Assembly (NCBI RefSeq): GCF_001205715.1
Contig: NZ_AQQZ01000002.1
Location: forward strand, 305,501 to 369,500
DNA length: 64,000 nt
Source: Pseudaestuariivita atlantica
Lineage (GTDB): Bacteria; Pseudomonadota; Alphaproteobacteria; Rhodobacterales; Rhodobacteraceae
Direction of reading: 5' to 3'
Made by a program: the position numbers and the translations under genes. Positions 27,632 through 36,047 of the stretch are shown here, one piece after another. Numbering within the stretch: position 1 is the first letter of the stretch; the number at the start of each line of letters is the position of its first letter. The notes under the pieces are model-generated. The model was not told the origin of the DNA. It worked only from the letters and a program-made list of their open reading frames with translations, and made no database searches.

Positions 27632-27970
27632 ATGGCAAATACCTTTGCCTCTTTCGATAAGCGCCTGCGCCAGATCGATCGCAAGAACCGCAAACTGGCG
27701 CGCGGCTATCGCAACAAGATCATGCCGAACGGATTGATCCAGCCCAAGGCGGTCCGCCGTTTCCATTTCCCGCTGAAAGGTTTCCTGCTGCTGGTGGCAG
27801 GTTTTTTCATTTTCAAGGCCTTCATGCTCGCCTCGGTCGGTCCGGTAACCTACGAAGACCGCCTCGCGGTTCTGGGTGAAGGCACGGCTGTCGAGCAGGG
27901 CGGCGCGTGGATGATGCAGGTGGATCCGGTCACGGCCTATATCGCCCGGTTCATGGGCGTGGTTGGTTAA
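27632..27970 (+). CDS. Hypothetical membrane-anchored protein
   Basis: A 112-residue protein with a basic N-terminal region (KRLRQIDRKNRKLARGYRNK) and one hydrophobic segment (about 50-70, PLKGFLLLVAGFFIFKAFML), then a small predicted extracytoplasmic part that ends ARFMGVVG. The start at 27632 has GGAG eight bases upstream. It is common in Rhodobacterales but I recognise no domain of known function. It stands alone, upstream of a strong terminator. Confidence 0.75.
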   Translation: MANTFASFDKRLRQIDRKNRKLARGYRNKIMPNGLIQPKAVRRFHFPLKGFLLLVAGFFIFKAFMLASVGPVTYEDRLAVLGEGTAVEQGGAWMMQVDPVTAYIARFMGVVG

Positions 27971-27999
27971 CCCGATCCTTCATCATTGCAGGGTGCACG

Positions 28000-28036
28000 A
28001 AAAAGCCCCGCGGCCTGATGGCGCGCGGGGCTTTTT
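28000..28036. terminator. Bidirectional rho-independent terminator
   Basis: Long stem AAAAAGCCCCGCG / CGCGGGGCTTTTT with an 11-base loop, between the convergent hypothetical membrane gene and the DUF1127 gene. Runs of A and T on both sides make it work both ways. Confidence 0.9.
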
Positions 28037-28093
28037 GATGGGCACGGATGCGGCGGGGAGGGAGCCGCTCCGACAGGCCCATGGGAGGGAGGG

Positions 28094-28297
28094 TTAGCGG
28101 ATCAGGCCGGAATACCGCAGCTGGTCGATATCGCCACGGATCAGGCCGATGTCTTCCAGTTCGTGGTCCGACAGTTTCGACAGCGCGCGACGGGTTGCGC
28201 GGTCGTCGTTCCATGCCTTCAGGGTTGCGATTGCATTGGCGAAGACCTGGCCAAGCGAGCCGGCAGTCGTGCCACGGTGAAAATCAAGAGCAGCCAT
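28094..28297 (-). CDS. DUF1127 domain protein
   Basis: A 67-residue small basic protein. The C-terminal half (RRALSKLSDHELEDIGLIRG, about 37-56) is the DUF1127 motif of YjiS-like proteins, some of which affect RNA turnover or phosphate and carbon storage in other alphaproteobacteria. The start at 28297 has the AAGGAC site and gives MAALDFHRG. Function here unknown. Confidence 0.88.
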   Translation of the reverse strand: MAALDFHRGTTAGSLGQVFANAIATLKAWNDDRATRRALSKLSDHELEDIGLIRGDIDQLRYSGLIR

Positions 28298-28379
28298 GTC
28301 CTTCGTCCTTTCCTGAGAGAAGCTGTTCAAAGTCCGTGCTCACCTAGAAGCCGGGCGACCCTGCCACAAGAGCAATTCC

Positions 28380-28396
28380 TGCATGGGTGACATGCA
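28380..28396. promoter_or_regulatory. Inverted repeat, candidate operator
   Basis: TGCATG-GGTGA-CATGCA, perfect 6-bp arms with a five-base spacer, in the divergent region about 85 bases upstream of the DUF1127 start. The size and symmetry suit a dimeric regulator; no regulator can be named. Confidence 0.35.
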
Positions 28397-28570
28397 ATTT
28401 CCGCATGGCTTTGGCCTTGGTTAACCCATTGAGAATGTGTCGATAATCGGGCGTCGCGAGATGTCGCTTTCGGACGGTTTCTGCCGCAAACGAACGCCGC
28501 GTGGTGCCGGCGTGTCGCCCGTGGGCAGGTTCTGTCGCGAACGGAACAGGCGCGCGCCCCCTTGGCGGGT

Positions 28571-28585
28571 GTTCGCGTTTCGTGC
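28571..28585 (+). promoter_or_regulatory. Possible LexA box upstream of ruvC
   Basis: GTTC-N7-GTGC differs by one base from the alphaproteobacterial SOS box GTTC-N7-GTTC and lies 44 bases before the ruvC ATG. ruvCAB is SOS-controlled in related bacteria, which makes the match plausible but not strong. Confidence 0.35.
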
Positions 28586-28628
28586 TATCTGTCGCGCAAC
28601 GGCAACAAAGCCGGGCAGACGGGCAGGG

Positions 28629-29129
28629 ATGATGCGGGTACTGGGGATCGATCCGGGGTTGCGACAGACCGGTTGGGGCGTGATCGCCTGTGTCGGGAAT
28701 CGCGTCAGTCACGTGGCGAACGGGGTTTGCAAGACACCGGCGGCCGATGACCTGGGGACGCGGCTCGTGTCGCTGTTCGACCAGTTGGAGGCCGTGATGG
28801 CCGCCCATGCACCCGAAGCGGTCGCGGTCGAGCAGACCTTCGTGAACAAGGACGGCGCGGGCACGCTGAAGCTGGGCCAGGCGCGTGGCATCGCGATGCT
28901 GGTCGCGGCGCGGTCGGGCCTGCGGGTCGGGGAATACGCGCCCAATGCCGTCAAGAAGTCCGTCGTCGGCGTCGGCCATGCCGACAAACGCCAGATCGAC
29001 CACATGGTGCGTCTGCAATTGCCCGGCGTGGTCATCGCGGGGCCGGACGCGGCGGATGCGCTGGCCATCGCGCTGTGCCATGCCTTCCACGCGGGCTCCC
29101 GCGCCGCGCAGGCGAGGGCAAGCGCGTGA
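28629..29129 (+). CDS. ruvC: Holliday junction endonuclease
   Basis: A 166-residue RuvC resolvase that cuts Holliday junctions. The acidic catalytic residues are visible: the N-terminal aspartate in LGIDPGL, the glutamate in [18 protein letters not shown], and the C-terminal aspartates in [12 protein letters not shown]. The start is one of two adjacent ATGs (28629 or 28632). Its stop overlaps the ruvA start (GTGA), and ruvB follows, forming the resolvasome operon. The frame is open further upstream without family similarity. Confidence 0.95.
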   Translation: MMRVLGIDPGLRQTGWGVIACVGNRVSHVANGVCKTPAADDLGTRLVSLFDQLEAVMAAHAPEAVAVEQTFVNKDGAGTLKLGQARGIAMLVAARSGLRVGEYAPNAVKKSVVGVGHADKRQIDHMVRLQLPGVVIAGPDAADALAIALCHAFHAGSRAAQARASA

Positions 29130-29815
29130 TTGGGCGGATCGCGGGGCGGGTGCTGTATCGCACCGACGAACACGTGCTGATCGATGTGCGCGGGGTGGGC
29201 TACCTCGTACATTGCTCGCAAACGACGCTGGCCGCGCTGCCGCCCGACGGCGAGGCGGTTGCGCTGTATACCGATCTGCTGGTGCGCGAGGACCTGCTGC
29301 AGCTTTACGGCTTCCTGTCACTGGTCGAGAAGGAGTGGCACCGCCTTTTGATGAGCGTGCAGGGGATCGGCGCGAAGGCGTCGCTGTCGATCCTTGGTGC
29401 GCTCGGGGCCGAGGGCGTGGGCCGTGCGATTGCGCTGGGCGATCAGGCCGCGATCCGCGCCGCCAAGGGAATCGGACCCAAGACCGCGCAGCGCGTGCTG
29501 GTCGAGTTGAAGGACAAGGCCCCCGCCGTGATGGCGATGGCGGGCCGGGCGGACGGCACGGCAGCCGCGGCGGACGACGTGATAGACCCCGCCGATGCGC
29601 AAGGCGGCACCGGCGTGACCGCCCGCCCAACCGCGTCCACCCCGGCGCAAGGGGCAAGCGGGGCCGCGCAGGCGGATGCGTTGTCGGCGCTGCAGAACCT
29701 CGGCTATGGGCCCAGCGACGCCGCGGCAGCGGTTGCCGAGGCGGCGGGTGCAGGTGACGCGAGTGCCGAGGATTTGATCCGCGCCGCGCTGAAGCTTCTG
29801 GCGCCGAAGGGGTAG
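29126..29815 (+). CDS. ruvA: Holliday junction branch migration protein RuvA
   Basis: A 229-residue RuvA that binds four-way junctions and loads RuvB. The OB-fold domain I begins [20 protein letters not shown]; domain II has the helix-hairpin-helix repeats ([15 protein letters not shown] and [14 protein letters not shown]); domain III, for RuvB contact, is at the C-terminus after an Ala/Asp/Thr-rich linker that is long for the family. The GTG start at 29126 overlaps the ruvC stop by four bases. Confidence 0.95.
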   Translation: MIGRIAGRVLYRTDEHVLIDVRGVGYLVHCSQTTLAALPPDGEAVALYTDLLVREDLLQLYGFLSLVEKEWHRLLMSVQGIGAKASLSILGALGAEGVGRAIALGDQAAIRAAKGIGPKTAQRVLVELKDKAPAVMAMAGRADGTAAAADDVIDPADAQGGTGVTARPTASTPAQGASGAAQADALSALQNLGYGPSDAAAAVAEAAGAGDASAEDLIRAALKLLAPKG

Positions 29816-29819
29816 CGCG

Positions 29820-30842
29820 GTGGCTGAGCCCGATCCCACCCTCCGCCCGGACGCGCAGCCCGAAGACCAGGACCGGGCGCTGAGGCCGCAGGCGCTGGAC
29901 CAGTTCATCGGTCAGGCGGAGGCGCGGGCGAACCTGCGCGTCTTCATCCAGTCCGCCCGCACGCGGGGCGAGGCGATGGATCATACGCTGTTCCACGGGC
30001 CGCCCGGTCTGGGCAAGACGACGCTGGCGCAGATCATCGCGCGGGAGCTTGGGGTCGGGTTTCGCATGACCTCGGGGCCGGTTCTGGCCAAGGCGGGTGA
30101 TCTGGCGGCGATCCTCACGAACCTCGAAGCGCGGGACGTGCTGTTTATTGACGAAATCCACCGGCTGAACCCGGCGGTCGAAGAGGTGCTGTACCCCGCG
30201 ATGGAAGACCACGAGCTGGACCTCGTGATCGGGGAGGGACCGGCGGCGCGGACCGTGCGGATCGAATTGCAGCCCTTCACGCTGGTGGGCGCGACGACGC
30301 GGCTGGGGCTTTTGACGACGCCCCTGCGGGACCGGTTCGGCATTCCGACACGGTTGCAGTTCTACACGGTGGGCGAATTGCACCAGATCGTCACCCGCAA
30401 CGCCCAGCTTCTGGGTGTCCCCGCCGACGAGGGCGGCGCGGAAGAGATCGCGCGCCGGGCGCGGGGCACGCCCCGGATCGCCGGGCGGCTGTTGCGGCGG
30501 GTTGTGGATTTCGCCGTGGTCGAGGGCGACGGGCAGGTCACGCGCACCCTCGCCGATCACGCGTTGACGCGGCTGGGTGTGGACCAGCTGGGCCTTGATG
30601 GCGCCGACCGGCGCTACCTGCGGCTGATCGCCGAGAATTACGCGGGCGGCCCGGTGGGGATTGAGACGATCGGCGCGGCGCTGAGCGAAAGCCGCGACGC
30701 GCTGGAGGACGTGATCGAGCCCTACCTGCTGCAGCAGGGCCTGATCCAGCGCACCCCGCGCGGGCGGATGCTGGCGCACAAGGGCTGGCGGCACCTTGGG
30801 CTGGACGCGCCCAAGGCGGGGGGCGACCTGTTCGACAGCTGA
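29820..30842 (+). CDS. ruvB: Holliday junction branch migration helicase RuvB
   Basis: A 340-residue AAA+ motor. Walker A is [15 protein letters not shown] (about 58-72), Walker B DEIHRL (about 114-119), with the arginine finger region TTPLRDRFG and a C-terminal winged helix. It starts at GTG 29820, four bases after the ruvA stop. It converges on the RTX gene with only four bases between the stops and no hairpin between them. Confidence 0.96.
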   Translation: MAEPDPTLRPDAQPEDQDRALRPQALDQFIGQAEARANLRVFIQSARTRGEAMDHTLFHGPPGLGKTTLAQIIARELGVGFRMTSGPVLAKAGDLAAILTNLEARDVLFIDEIHRLNPAVEEVLYPAMEDHELDLVIGEGPAARTVRIELQPFTLVGATTRLGLLTTPLRDRFGIPTRLQFYTVGELHQIVTRNAQLLGVPADEGGAEEIARRARGTPRIAGRLLRRVVDFAVVEGDGQVTRTLADHALTRLGVDQLGLDGADRRYLRLIAENYAGGPVGIETIGAALSESRDALEDVIEPYLLQQGLIQRTPRGRMLAHKGWRHLGLDAPKAGGDLFDS

Positions 30843-30846
30843 CGCG

Positions 30847-32214
30847 CTACAGCAGCACGTCGTCCGCCAGCATGTCGAAGGACACGCCGCGCAGGCTGAC
30901 GGTTGTTCCGTCCTGCAAATCGAGCACGACGCCATTGCGGCCCTCCGAGACAACGAGCGCGCGCAGCGCGTCGATGTCGGCGAAGCCGTAGTTGCGCAAG
31001 TCGAGCCTGTCGGTCCCGATTTCGAAATCGAGAATGGTATGATTGAAGCCGGAACCTTGTGCGGCAAAAGTCAATGGTCTGAAAAGAAACGTGTCGGCCC
31101 CTTCGCCACCACGCAAATGCGTGTCGGCCCCTTCCCCGGCACGCAAATGCCTGTCATCGAAGAGCGCGATCAGCGTGTCGTCGCCCGACCCGCCATTGCC
31201 TAACAGCCTTTGACCGGGATCGCCGTCAAAATAGCGGACCTGCAGGAGATCGTCGCCTTCCCCGCCATGCAACAATCCGCCGACAAGCCGGTCGTTTCCC
31301 GGGCCGCCGTGTACCGTGTCCTCGGTCTGGCCACGCAGAACGTCATCGTCGGGGCCGCCTTGCAACAGATCGCTACCAATATAGGAGTGCAGGGTATCAT
31401 TTCCCGGCCCTCCATGAAGTACATGCTGGCCCCTGCCGGTTTCGATCACATCGTTGCCCGGTCCAGCAAAAACCGTGGACGAGCTGTATCCGCTGCGGCC
31501 GTTCCCGAGCCAGCCTCCAAAGTAGGTCTGGATCACGTCGTTGCCGGCTCCGGCCTCGATGACCGTATTGCCGTAGGTTGCAGAGATCCAGTCGTCTCCG
31601 GCACCTGAGGAGATCCGGCTGGAGCCAGTAGCCCCACTCAAGGATATTACATCGTCGCCTGAACCGGTTGTGACTTCTGCGAGCGCGTTCCGGACAATGA
31701 CCAAGTTGTCGCCCGCTCCGTCGCGGATTGTCGCGTTGCCAGCCCCGACGAAATGCGTGTCGTTCCCTTCCCCGCCCCACAATTCGTCATTCCCGCCCCG
31801 GCCCAGGAGATGGTCATCGCCCCCTCCGCCGCGCAGCCTATCGTCGCCGGGGCCTGCCTCCAGCGTGTCGTCGCCCGCCCCTCCGTGCAGAATGTCTTGG
31901 CCGGCGCCGGCGGACAATCGGTCGTGGCCCATCCCGCCAATCAAGGTATCGGCGGCATCGTCTGAGCCGCCGTACAGCTCATCGTCGCCGGATCCGCCGA
32001 TTATCAGGTCGTCATTCGCGCCGCCGTAGAGCGTGTCGTTGCCGTCGATGCCGATCATCCTGTCATTGCCGCCCAGCCCGAACGCGCGGTCAGCGTTGGA
32101 CGTGCCGACGAGGAAATCAGAACCCTGCGTGCCCAGTGTATCGCCGGGCCGGAAGGGGGACAGCGCGATGCTGCGCGATGGTTGATCGGAAATACTGCTT
32201 ACAAATCGAAACAT
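30847..32214 (-). CDS. RTX calcium-binding protein
   Basis: A 455-residue protein almost entirely made of nonapeptide RTX repeats of the GGxGxDxLx type (about 35-370), e.g. LYGGANDDLIIGGSGDDELY and LHGGAGDDTLEAG, expected to fold as calcium-bound beta-rolls outside the cell. The C-terminal part (about 385-455) has FDFEIGTDRL-type and DGTTVSLRGV segments, like the serralysin-type secretion region read by type I exporters. It has no Sec signal peptide. No catalytic domain is present. A 30-bp tandem duplication lies at 31091-31150. The type I operon at 50-56 kb could export it, but this is inference. Confidence 0.88.
   Translation of the reverse strand: MFRFVSSISDQPSRSIALSPFRPGDTLGTQGSDFLVGTSNADRAFGLGGNDRMIGIDGNDTLYGGANDDLIIGGSGDDELYGGSDDAADTLIGGMGHDRLSAGAGQDILHGGAGDDTLEAGPGDDRLRGGGGDDHLLGRGGNDELWGGEGNDTHFVGAGNATIRDGAGDNLVIVRNALAEVTTGSGDDVISLSGATGSSRISSGAGDDWISATYGNTVIEAGAGNDVIQTYFGGWLGNGRSGYSSSTVFAGPGNDVIETGRGQHVLHGGPGNDTLHSYIGSDLLQGGPDDDVLRGQTEDTVHGGPGNDRLVGGLLHGGEGDDLLQVRYFDGDPGQRLLGNGGSGDDTLIALFDDRHLRAGEGADTHLRGGEGADTFLFRPLTFAAQGSGFNHTILDFEIGTDRLDLRNYGFADIDALRALVVSEGRNGVVLDLQDGTTVSLRGVSFDMLADDVLL
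31091..31150. repeat. 30-bp tandem duplication inside the RTX gene
   Basis: Two adjacent 30-base units differing at three positions. On the coding strand they give HLRAGEGADT and HLRGGEGADT, one extra 10-residue repeat near the C-terminal end of the RTX array. It is a likely recent slip or recombination event. Confidence 0.75.
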
Positions 32215-32354
32215 GACAGTTCTCCAAATGGATCAGAAACAAATCGCTAAAAGTTCTCCCAGCGTACTTTCGCCCTCCGATTCTGGTCAACCGCGCGCAA
32301 GCAAACATACCAGGCGTCTCTGGCGGGCGCCGTCGGGCGCTGGTAAGGGGCGGC

Positions 32355-33002
32355 ATGGCCGATACGCTCTTTACCCATGACGACATCGCCGCGCTGTTCA
32401 CCCGCAGCGACGGCACTTACCTGTTCGCCCGTTGGGGGCGGCCCATGGCGCCCGTGGTGTTCGGCGTCGCGCCGCAAACGCTGGACGTCGTGAAAGGCGC
32501 GATCGAGGCCGTGGGCGCTCTGACCGGCATGGGCGTCGCGCAGACGGATCCCGAGCTTGGCTCGAACACGATGTGGTTCTTCTTCAGCGACTGGGCCGAG
32601 TTGCTGGAGGTGCCGGACCTTGACCGCCTCGTGCCGGACCTGCACCCGCTGGTGGCGCGGCTGACCAAGGCGGGGGCGAACCAGTACCGCATTTTCCGTT
32701 TTGACGAGGCGGGTGCGATCCGGGCCTGTTTCGTGTTCCTGCGGATGGATGCGCATCTGGGCGCGGTGCCCGCGGACACGCTGGCGCTGACGCAGGTGGT
32801 GCAGTCGGTGCTGTTGTGGTCCGACACCGCGTTCACAGACCGCGCGGCGCTGGCGCGGGCCGAGGATGGCACGGTGCTGTTGCGCCCCGATATCGCGATG
32901 CTGATCCGGGTGGCCTATGATCCGGTCCTGCCGTCGGTCGCGCAGGATCCAAGCCATGCCTTACGGCTGGCGGCCCGGATCGAGGCGATGAAGGACGCCT
33001 GA
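32355..33002 (+). CDS. Conserved hypothetical protein upstream of ybgC
   Basis: A 215-residue soluble protein with no recognised domain. It is rich in aromatic and acidic residues (e.g. SNTMWFFFSDWAELLEVPDL) and has no signal peptide or membrane segment. The ATG at 32355 is clear. Its stop lies two bases before ybgC, so it is translated with the thioesterase and may belong to the same envelope function, but nothing in the sequence shows what it does. Confidence 0.78.
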   Translation: MADTLFTHDDIAALFTRSDGTYLFARWGRPMAPVVFGVAPQTLDVVKGAIEAVGALTGMGVAQTDPELGSNTMWFFFSDWAELLEVPDLDRLVPDLHPLVARLTKAGANQYRIFRFDEAGAIRACFVFLRMDAHLGAVPADTLALTQVVQSVLLWSDTAFTDRAALARAEDGTVLLRPDIAMLIRVAYDPVLPSVAQDPSHALRLAARIEAMKDA

Positions 33003-33004
33003 CC

Positions 33005-33391
33005 ATGGCCCACAGCTTTCAATGCCGTGTCTATTACGAGGACACCGACCTCGCTGGGATCGTCTATTACGCCAACTACCTGAAGTTCATCGAACGCGCC
33101 CGCAGCGAGTGGGTGCGGGAATTGGGCGTCGACCAGACGGCGCTGAAGGCCGAGGGCGTGGTGTTCGCCGTCCGGCGGGTGGAGGCGGACTACCTGTCAC
33201 CCGCGCGGTTCGACGACGTGCTTGAGGTGGCAACGCGTGTTCGGAAGGTTACCGCGGCGCGGATCGAGCTGGAGCAGGATGTGAGCCGGGGGGACGAGGT
33301 TCTGTTCGCTTCGGTTGTCACGCTGGTCTGCCTGTCTGAGGCGGGGGCACCGGTGCGCTTGCCCGAGGGGGTGCGGAATGCGGTAGGATAG
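33005..33391 (+). CDS. ybgC: Tol-Pal system-associated acyl-CoA thioesterase
   Basis: A 128-residue hot-dog-fold thioesterase. The active-site segment is YYEDTDLAGIVYYANYLKFIERARSEW (11-37), with the catalytic aspartate in TDLAG. YbgC proteins hydrolyse acyl-CoA or acyl-ACP and are encoded beside tol-pal genes, as here, where tolQ follows after a 348-bp gap. It starts two bases after the upstream hypothetical gene. Confidence 0.93.
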   Translation: MAHSFQCRVYYEDTDLAGIVYYANYLKFIERARSEWVRELGVDQTALKAEGVVFAVRRVEADYLSPARFDDVLEVATRVRKVTAARIELEQDVSRGDEVLFASVVTLVCLSEAGAPVRLPEGVRNAVG

Positions 33392-33739
33392 CGCCGAGCC
33401 GCGCGATTGCCGACGCGCGCGGTGGCGATCCAACGGCTGCACGGCGCGCTTTATCGTTCCGTTCCGAAAGAGGTCCAAGCGACGCGCAGGTGGTCACCAA
33501 ATCGCCGCCGCGTAGGGGCGCGTCGGCGATCGCGCGGCGCCCTGCGGGCTTGATTCCGCGCGGGAAACGCGTGGACGGGGTGCCAACTTGGTAAAATGAC
33601 GTTGCCGCCCCGCCCCGGCGCCCCGACAAACGTGCGGCTTTCAGCCGAGCCACACGCGCTTGTGTTGGCATTTTCGCCGCGCCTGCGGTAGTCTTGCGCG
33701 AAAACCCAAAGGGTAAAATTGGGAGCAGGCGGCAGGTTC
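33392..33739. other. 348-bp intergenic region upstream of tolQ
   Basis: Very GC-rich and without a convincing gene; an open frame on the minus strand reads as basic, low-complexity noise. A possible promoter for the tol operon lies near its right end. Confidence 0.5.
33665..33694 (+). promoter_or_regulatory. Possible sigma-70 promoter of the tol operon
   Basis: TTGGCA, an 18-base spacer, then TAGTCT, 46 bases before the tolQ start. The -35 is close to TTGACA; the -10 is weak. Only a suggestion. Confidence 0.35.
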
Positions 33740-34435
33740 ATGGAAACAGAACTCCTCAACGCGGCGGGAGGGCAGGACTTCTCGATGTGGGCGCTCTTCG
33801 CGCGCGCGACGATCACGGTGAAGATCGTGATGCTGATGCTGATCGTGGCCTCGTTCTGGTCGTGGTCGATCATCATCCAGAAACTGATCGTGTTCCGGGC
33901 GGCACGGCGCGAAGCAGGCCGGTTCGACCGCGCCTTCTGGTCGGGGGAGCCGCTTGACGGCCTGTTCGACCAGATCGGGCCGACGCCCGCGGGGCGCAGC
34001 CAGCGGATTTTCGCGGCGGGCATGACGGAATGGCGCCGCAGTCACAAGGAAGACGGGCGGCTGATCGCGGGCGCACAGGCGCGGATCGACCGCAGCATGG
34101 ACGTCGCTATCGCCAAGGAAGCGGACGAGTTGCAGCGCGGGCTGCCGGTGCTGGCGACGGTCGGGTCCACCGCGCCGTTCGTCGGCCTTTTCGGGACTGT
34201 CTGGGGGATCATGAACGCGTTCATCGAAATCGCCGAACAGCAGAACACCAACCTTGCGGTGGTGGCGCCCGGCATAGCCGAGGCGCTGCTGGCGACGGGG
34301 CTGGGCCTTCTGGCCGCGATCCCGGCGGTCATCTTCTACAACAAGCTGAGCGCGGATGCGGACCGGATCGTCGCGGGCTACGAAGCCTTCGCCGACGAGT
34401 TCTCGACCATCCTCAGCCGCCAGCTGGACAGCTGA
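33740..34435 (+). CDS. tolQ: Tol-Pal system protein TolQ
   Basis: A 231-residue MotA/TolQ/ExbB proton-channel protein. Three membrane segments are visible (about 25-46, 142-162, 178-198). The channel signature GLFGTVWGIMNAFIEIAEQQ lies before the second segment, and VVAPGIAEALLATGLGLLAA is the conserved loop and helix. It forms the inner-membrane motor with TolR. The start at 33740 (METELLNAAGG) follows GGCAGG; the frame is open seven codons upstream. Confidence 0.95.
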   Translation: METELLNAAGGQDFSMWALFARATITVKIVMLMLIVASFWSWSIIIQKLIVFRAARREAGRFDRAFWSGEPLDGLFDQIGPTPAGRSQRIFAAGMTEWRRSHKEDGRLIAGAQARIDRSMDVAIAKEADELQRGLPVLATVGSTAPFVGLFGTVWGIMNAFIEIAEQQNTNLAVVAPGIAEALLATGLGLLAAIPAVIFYNKLSADADRIVAGYEAFADEFSTILSRQLDS

Positions 34436-34438
34436 GCC

Positions 34439-34918
34439 ATGGGCGCGGGCGTCGTGGACAAGTCGGGCGGCGGGGGCGGACGGCGCAGGCGGAATGGCCG
34501 GGGCCGGACCAAACCGATGTCCGAAATCAACGTCACGCCGTTCGTCGACGTCATGCTGGTGCTGTTGATCATCTTCATGGTCGCCGCCCCGCTTTTGACG
34601 GTCGGCGTGCCGGTGGAATTGCCCAAGACGGCGGCGAACGCCCTTCCGGCAGAGGCCGAGCCGCCCCTGACGATCACGATCCTGTCCGACGGCAGGGTGC
34701 TGATCCAGGAAACCGAGACGCCGCGCGAGGAACTCGTCGGCAAATTGCGCGCCATCGCGGCGGAACGGTCGTCGGACCGGGTCTTCCTGCGCGCGGACGG
34801 CGCGATCAGCTATGACGTCGTCATGCAGGTGATGGGTGCGCTCAACGCGGGCGGGTTCGCCAATATCGGCCTTGTCACGGATATCGGCGGTCCGTCGCTC
34901 GACTCGGATCCGGGCTGA
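34439..34918 (+). CDS. tolR: Tol-Pal system protein TolR
   Basis: A 159-residue ExbD/TolR protein. A basic N-terminus precedes one membrane segment (about 37-58) carrying the motif SEINVTPFVDVMLVLLIIF, whose aspartate moves protons. The periplasmic domain follows (RVLIQETETPREELVGKLRA). It starts three bases after the tolQ stop. Confidence 0.94.
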   Translation: MGAGVVDKSGGGGGRRRRNGRGRTKPMSEINVTPFVDVMLVLLIIFMVAAPLLTVGVPVELPKTAANALPAEAEPPLTITILSDGRVLIQETETPREELVGKLRAIAAERSSDRVFLRADGAISYDVVMQVMGALNAGGFANIGLVTDIGGPSLDSDPG

Positions 34919-34928
34919 GGCCGCGTGC

Positions 34929-36047
34929 ATGCATGTCGGGCATTATATCTCGGGCATCGGCCATGCGGGGCTGATCGGCTGGTTGCTGTTCGGCAACGTG
35001 TTCGCCGCCGAGCCGCTCAAGATGGAATTTACCGAGGTCACGATGGTGTCGGGGCAGGAATGGGCGGCGCTGGTGCTGCCCGAAAGCCCTCCCGATGCCT
35101 CGGCGGTGGTGGAGACGCCCGAGCCGCCCGCGCCGCAGCCGGAGGCCGACCCGGTGGCGCCCGAAACCGTGCCCGAGCCGCAACCGGCCCCGCAACCCGA
35201 TCCCGCCCCGGCCCCGGCGCCCGATGCGCAACCGGATGTCAGCGATGTCGCCACCCCCGTGCCCGAGGCGGCGGTCGAGGACGCGCCGCCCGACCAGCCG
35301 GACGCGCCCGCTCCGGAGGTTGCGGTGATCGTGCCCGACACCGCTCCGCTTGAAAGCATCCGGCCCAAGCCGCGCCCGGCCTCGCGCGTGGCGCCCGTCC
35401 CGGTCGCGCAACCGCAGCCCGAAACCGAGATCGCCCCGGTCCCGTCGCCCGAGACGCGGCCCGATGAAGCGAGCGAGACACCGACGCCCGAGCAGGACGC
35501 CGCCCGGCCCGAGGAAGCCACGACCGAGATCGTGACCGAGGCCGAAGAGCCGGCCTCGGCTGCGCCCACGCAATCGCTTCGCCCGCGCGGGCGGCCCGAG
35601 CGGTTGGCGACGGCCTCCACCCCCGAACCGGACACCCCCGCACCGTCGGACACCCGCGACGACTCGGTCGAGTCGGTCGTGGCCGACCTGTTGCGCGAGG
35701 CGACGGCGCCCGCCGCGCCCGCGGGCGGCCCGCCTCTCAGCCGCGGCGAGTCCGAAGCGTTTCGCATCGCGGTGCAGGAATGCTGGAACGTGGACGTGGG
35801 CAGCCAGGCCGCGAACGTGGTTGTCACGGTCGGGTTCGAACTGGCTGAGAACGGCACTGTCTCCAGCGACGTGCGCCTGATCGCGGCCGAGGGCGGATCG
35901 GACGGTGCGGTGCAGACGGCGTTCCAGTCCGCCCGCCGCGCGGTGTTGCGCTGCCAGCGCGGAGGCTATGATCTTCCTGCCGACAAGTACGAGACCTGGC
36001 GCGAGGTCGAAATGACGTTCAACCCCGAAAGCATGAGGGTGCGATGA
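34929..36047 (+). CDS. tolA: Tol-Pal system protein TolA
   Basis: A 372-residue protein linking inner and outer membranes. It has a short N-terminal anchor ([19 protein letters not shown]), then about 220 residues of Pro/Ala/Glu-rich sequence unlike the Lys/Ala helix of enteric TolA, and a C-terminal domain (from about 285) with [20 protein letters not shown] and a conserved second cysteine (LRCQRGGY) suited to a disulphide. The start at ATG 34929 lies 10 bases after tolR. It overlaps tolB by four bases. The linker is likely extended and disordered. Confidence 0.9.
   Translation: MHVGHYISGIGHAGLIGWLLFGNVFAAEPLKMEFTEVTMVSGQEWAALVLPESPPDASAVVETPEPPAPQPEADPVAPETVPEPQPAPQPDPAPAPAPDAQPDVSDVATPVPEAAVEDAPPDQPDAPAPEVAVIVPDTAPLESIRPKPRPASRVAPVPVAQPQPETEIAPVPSPETRPDEASETPTPEQDAARPEEATTEIVTEAEEPASAAPTQSLRPRGRPERLATASTPEPDTPAPSDTRDDSVESVVADLLREATAPAAPAGGPPLSRGESEAFRIAVQECWNVDVGSQAANVVVTVGFELAENGTVSSDVRLIAAEGGSDGAVQTAFQSARRAVLRCQRGGYDLPADKYETWREVEMTFNPESMRVR

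Larger units (their letters stand above)
28298..28628. other. 331-bp intergenic region between the DUF1127 gene and ruvC
   Basis: Divergent control region. It contains a 17-base inverted repeat (28380-28396) and a possible LexA-like site (28571-28585). Long open frames here run through ruvC antisense or have no protein-like sequence, so I call none. Confidence 0.6.

Noticed and set aside
28344-31067. 907-codon minus-strand open frame over ruvCAB
   Set aside because: Antisense to ruvC, ruvA and ruvB, with no recognisable domain.
33451-34023. Minus-strand frame covering the gap before tolQ
   Set aside because: It runs on into tolQ antisense, is low-complexity and has no ribosome site.
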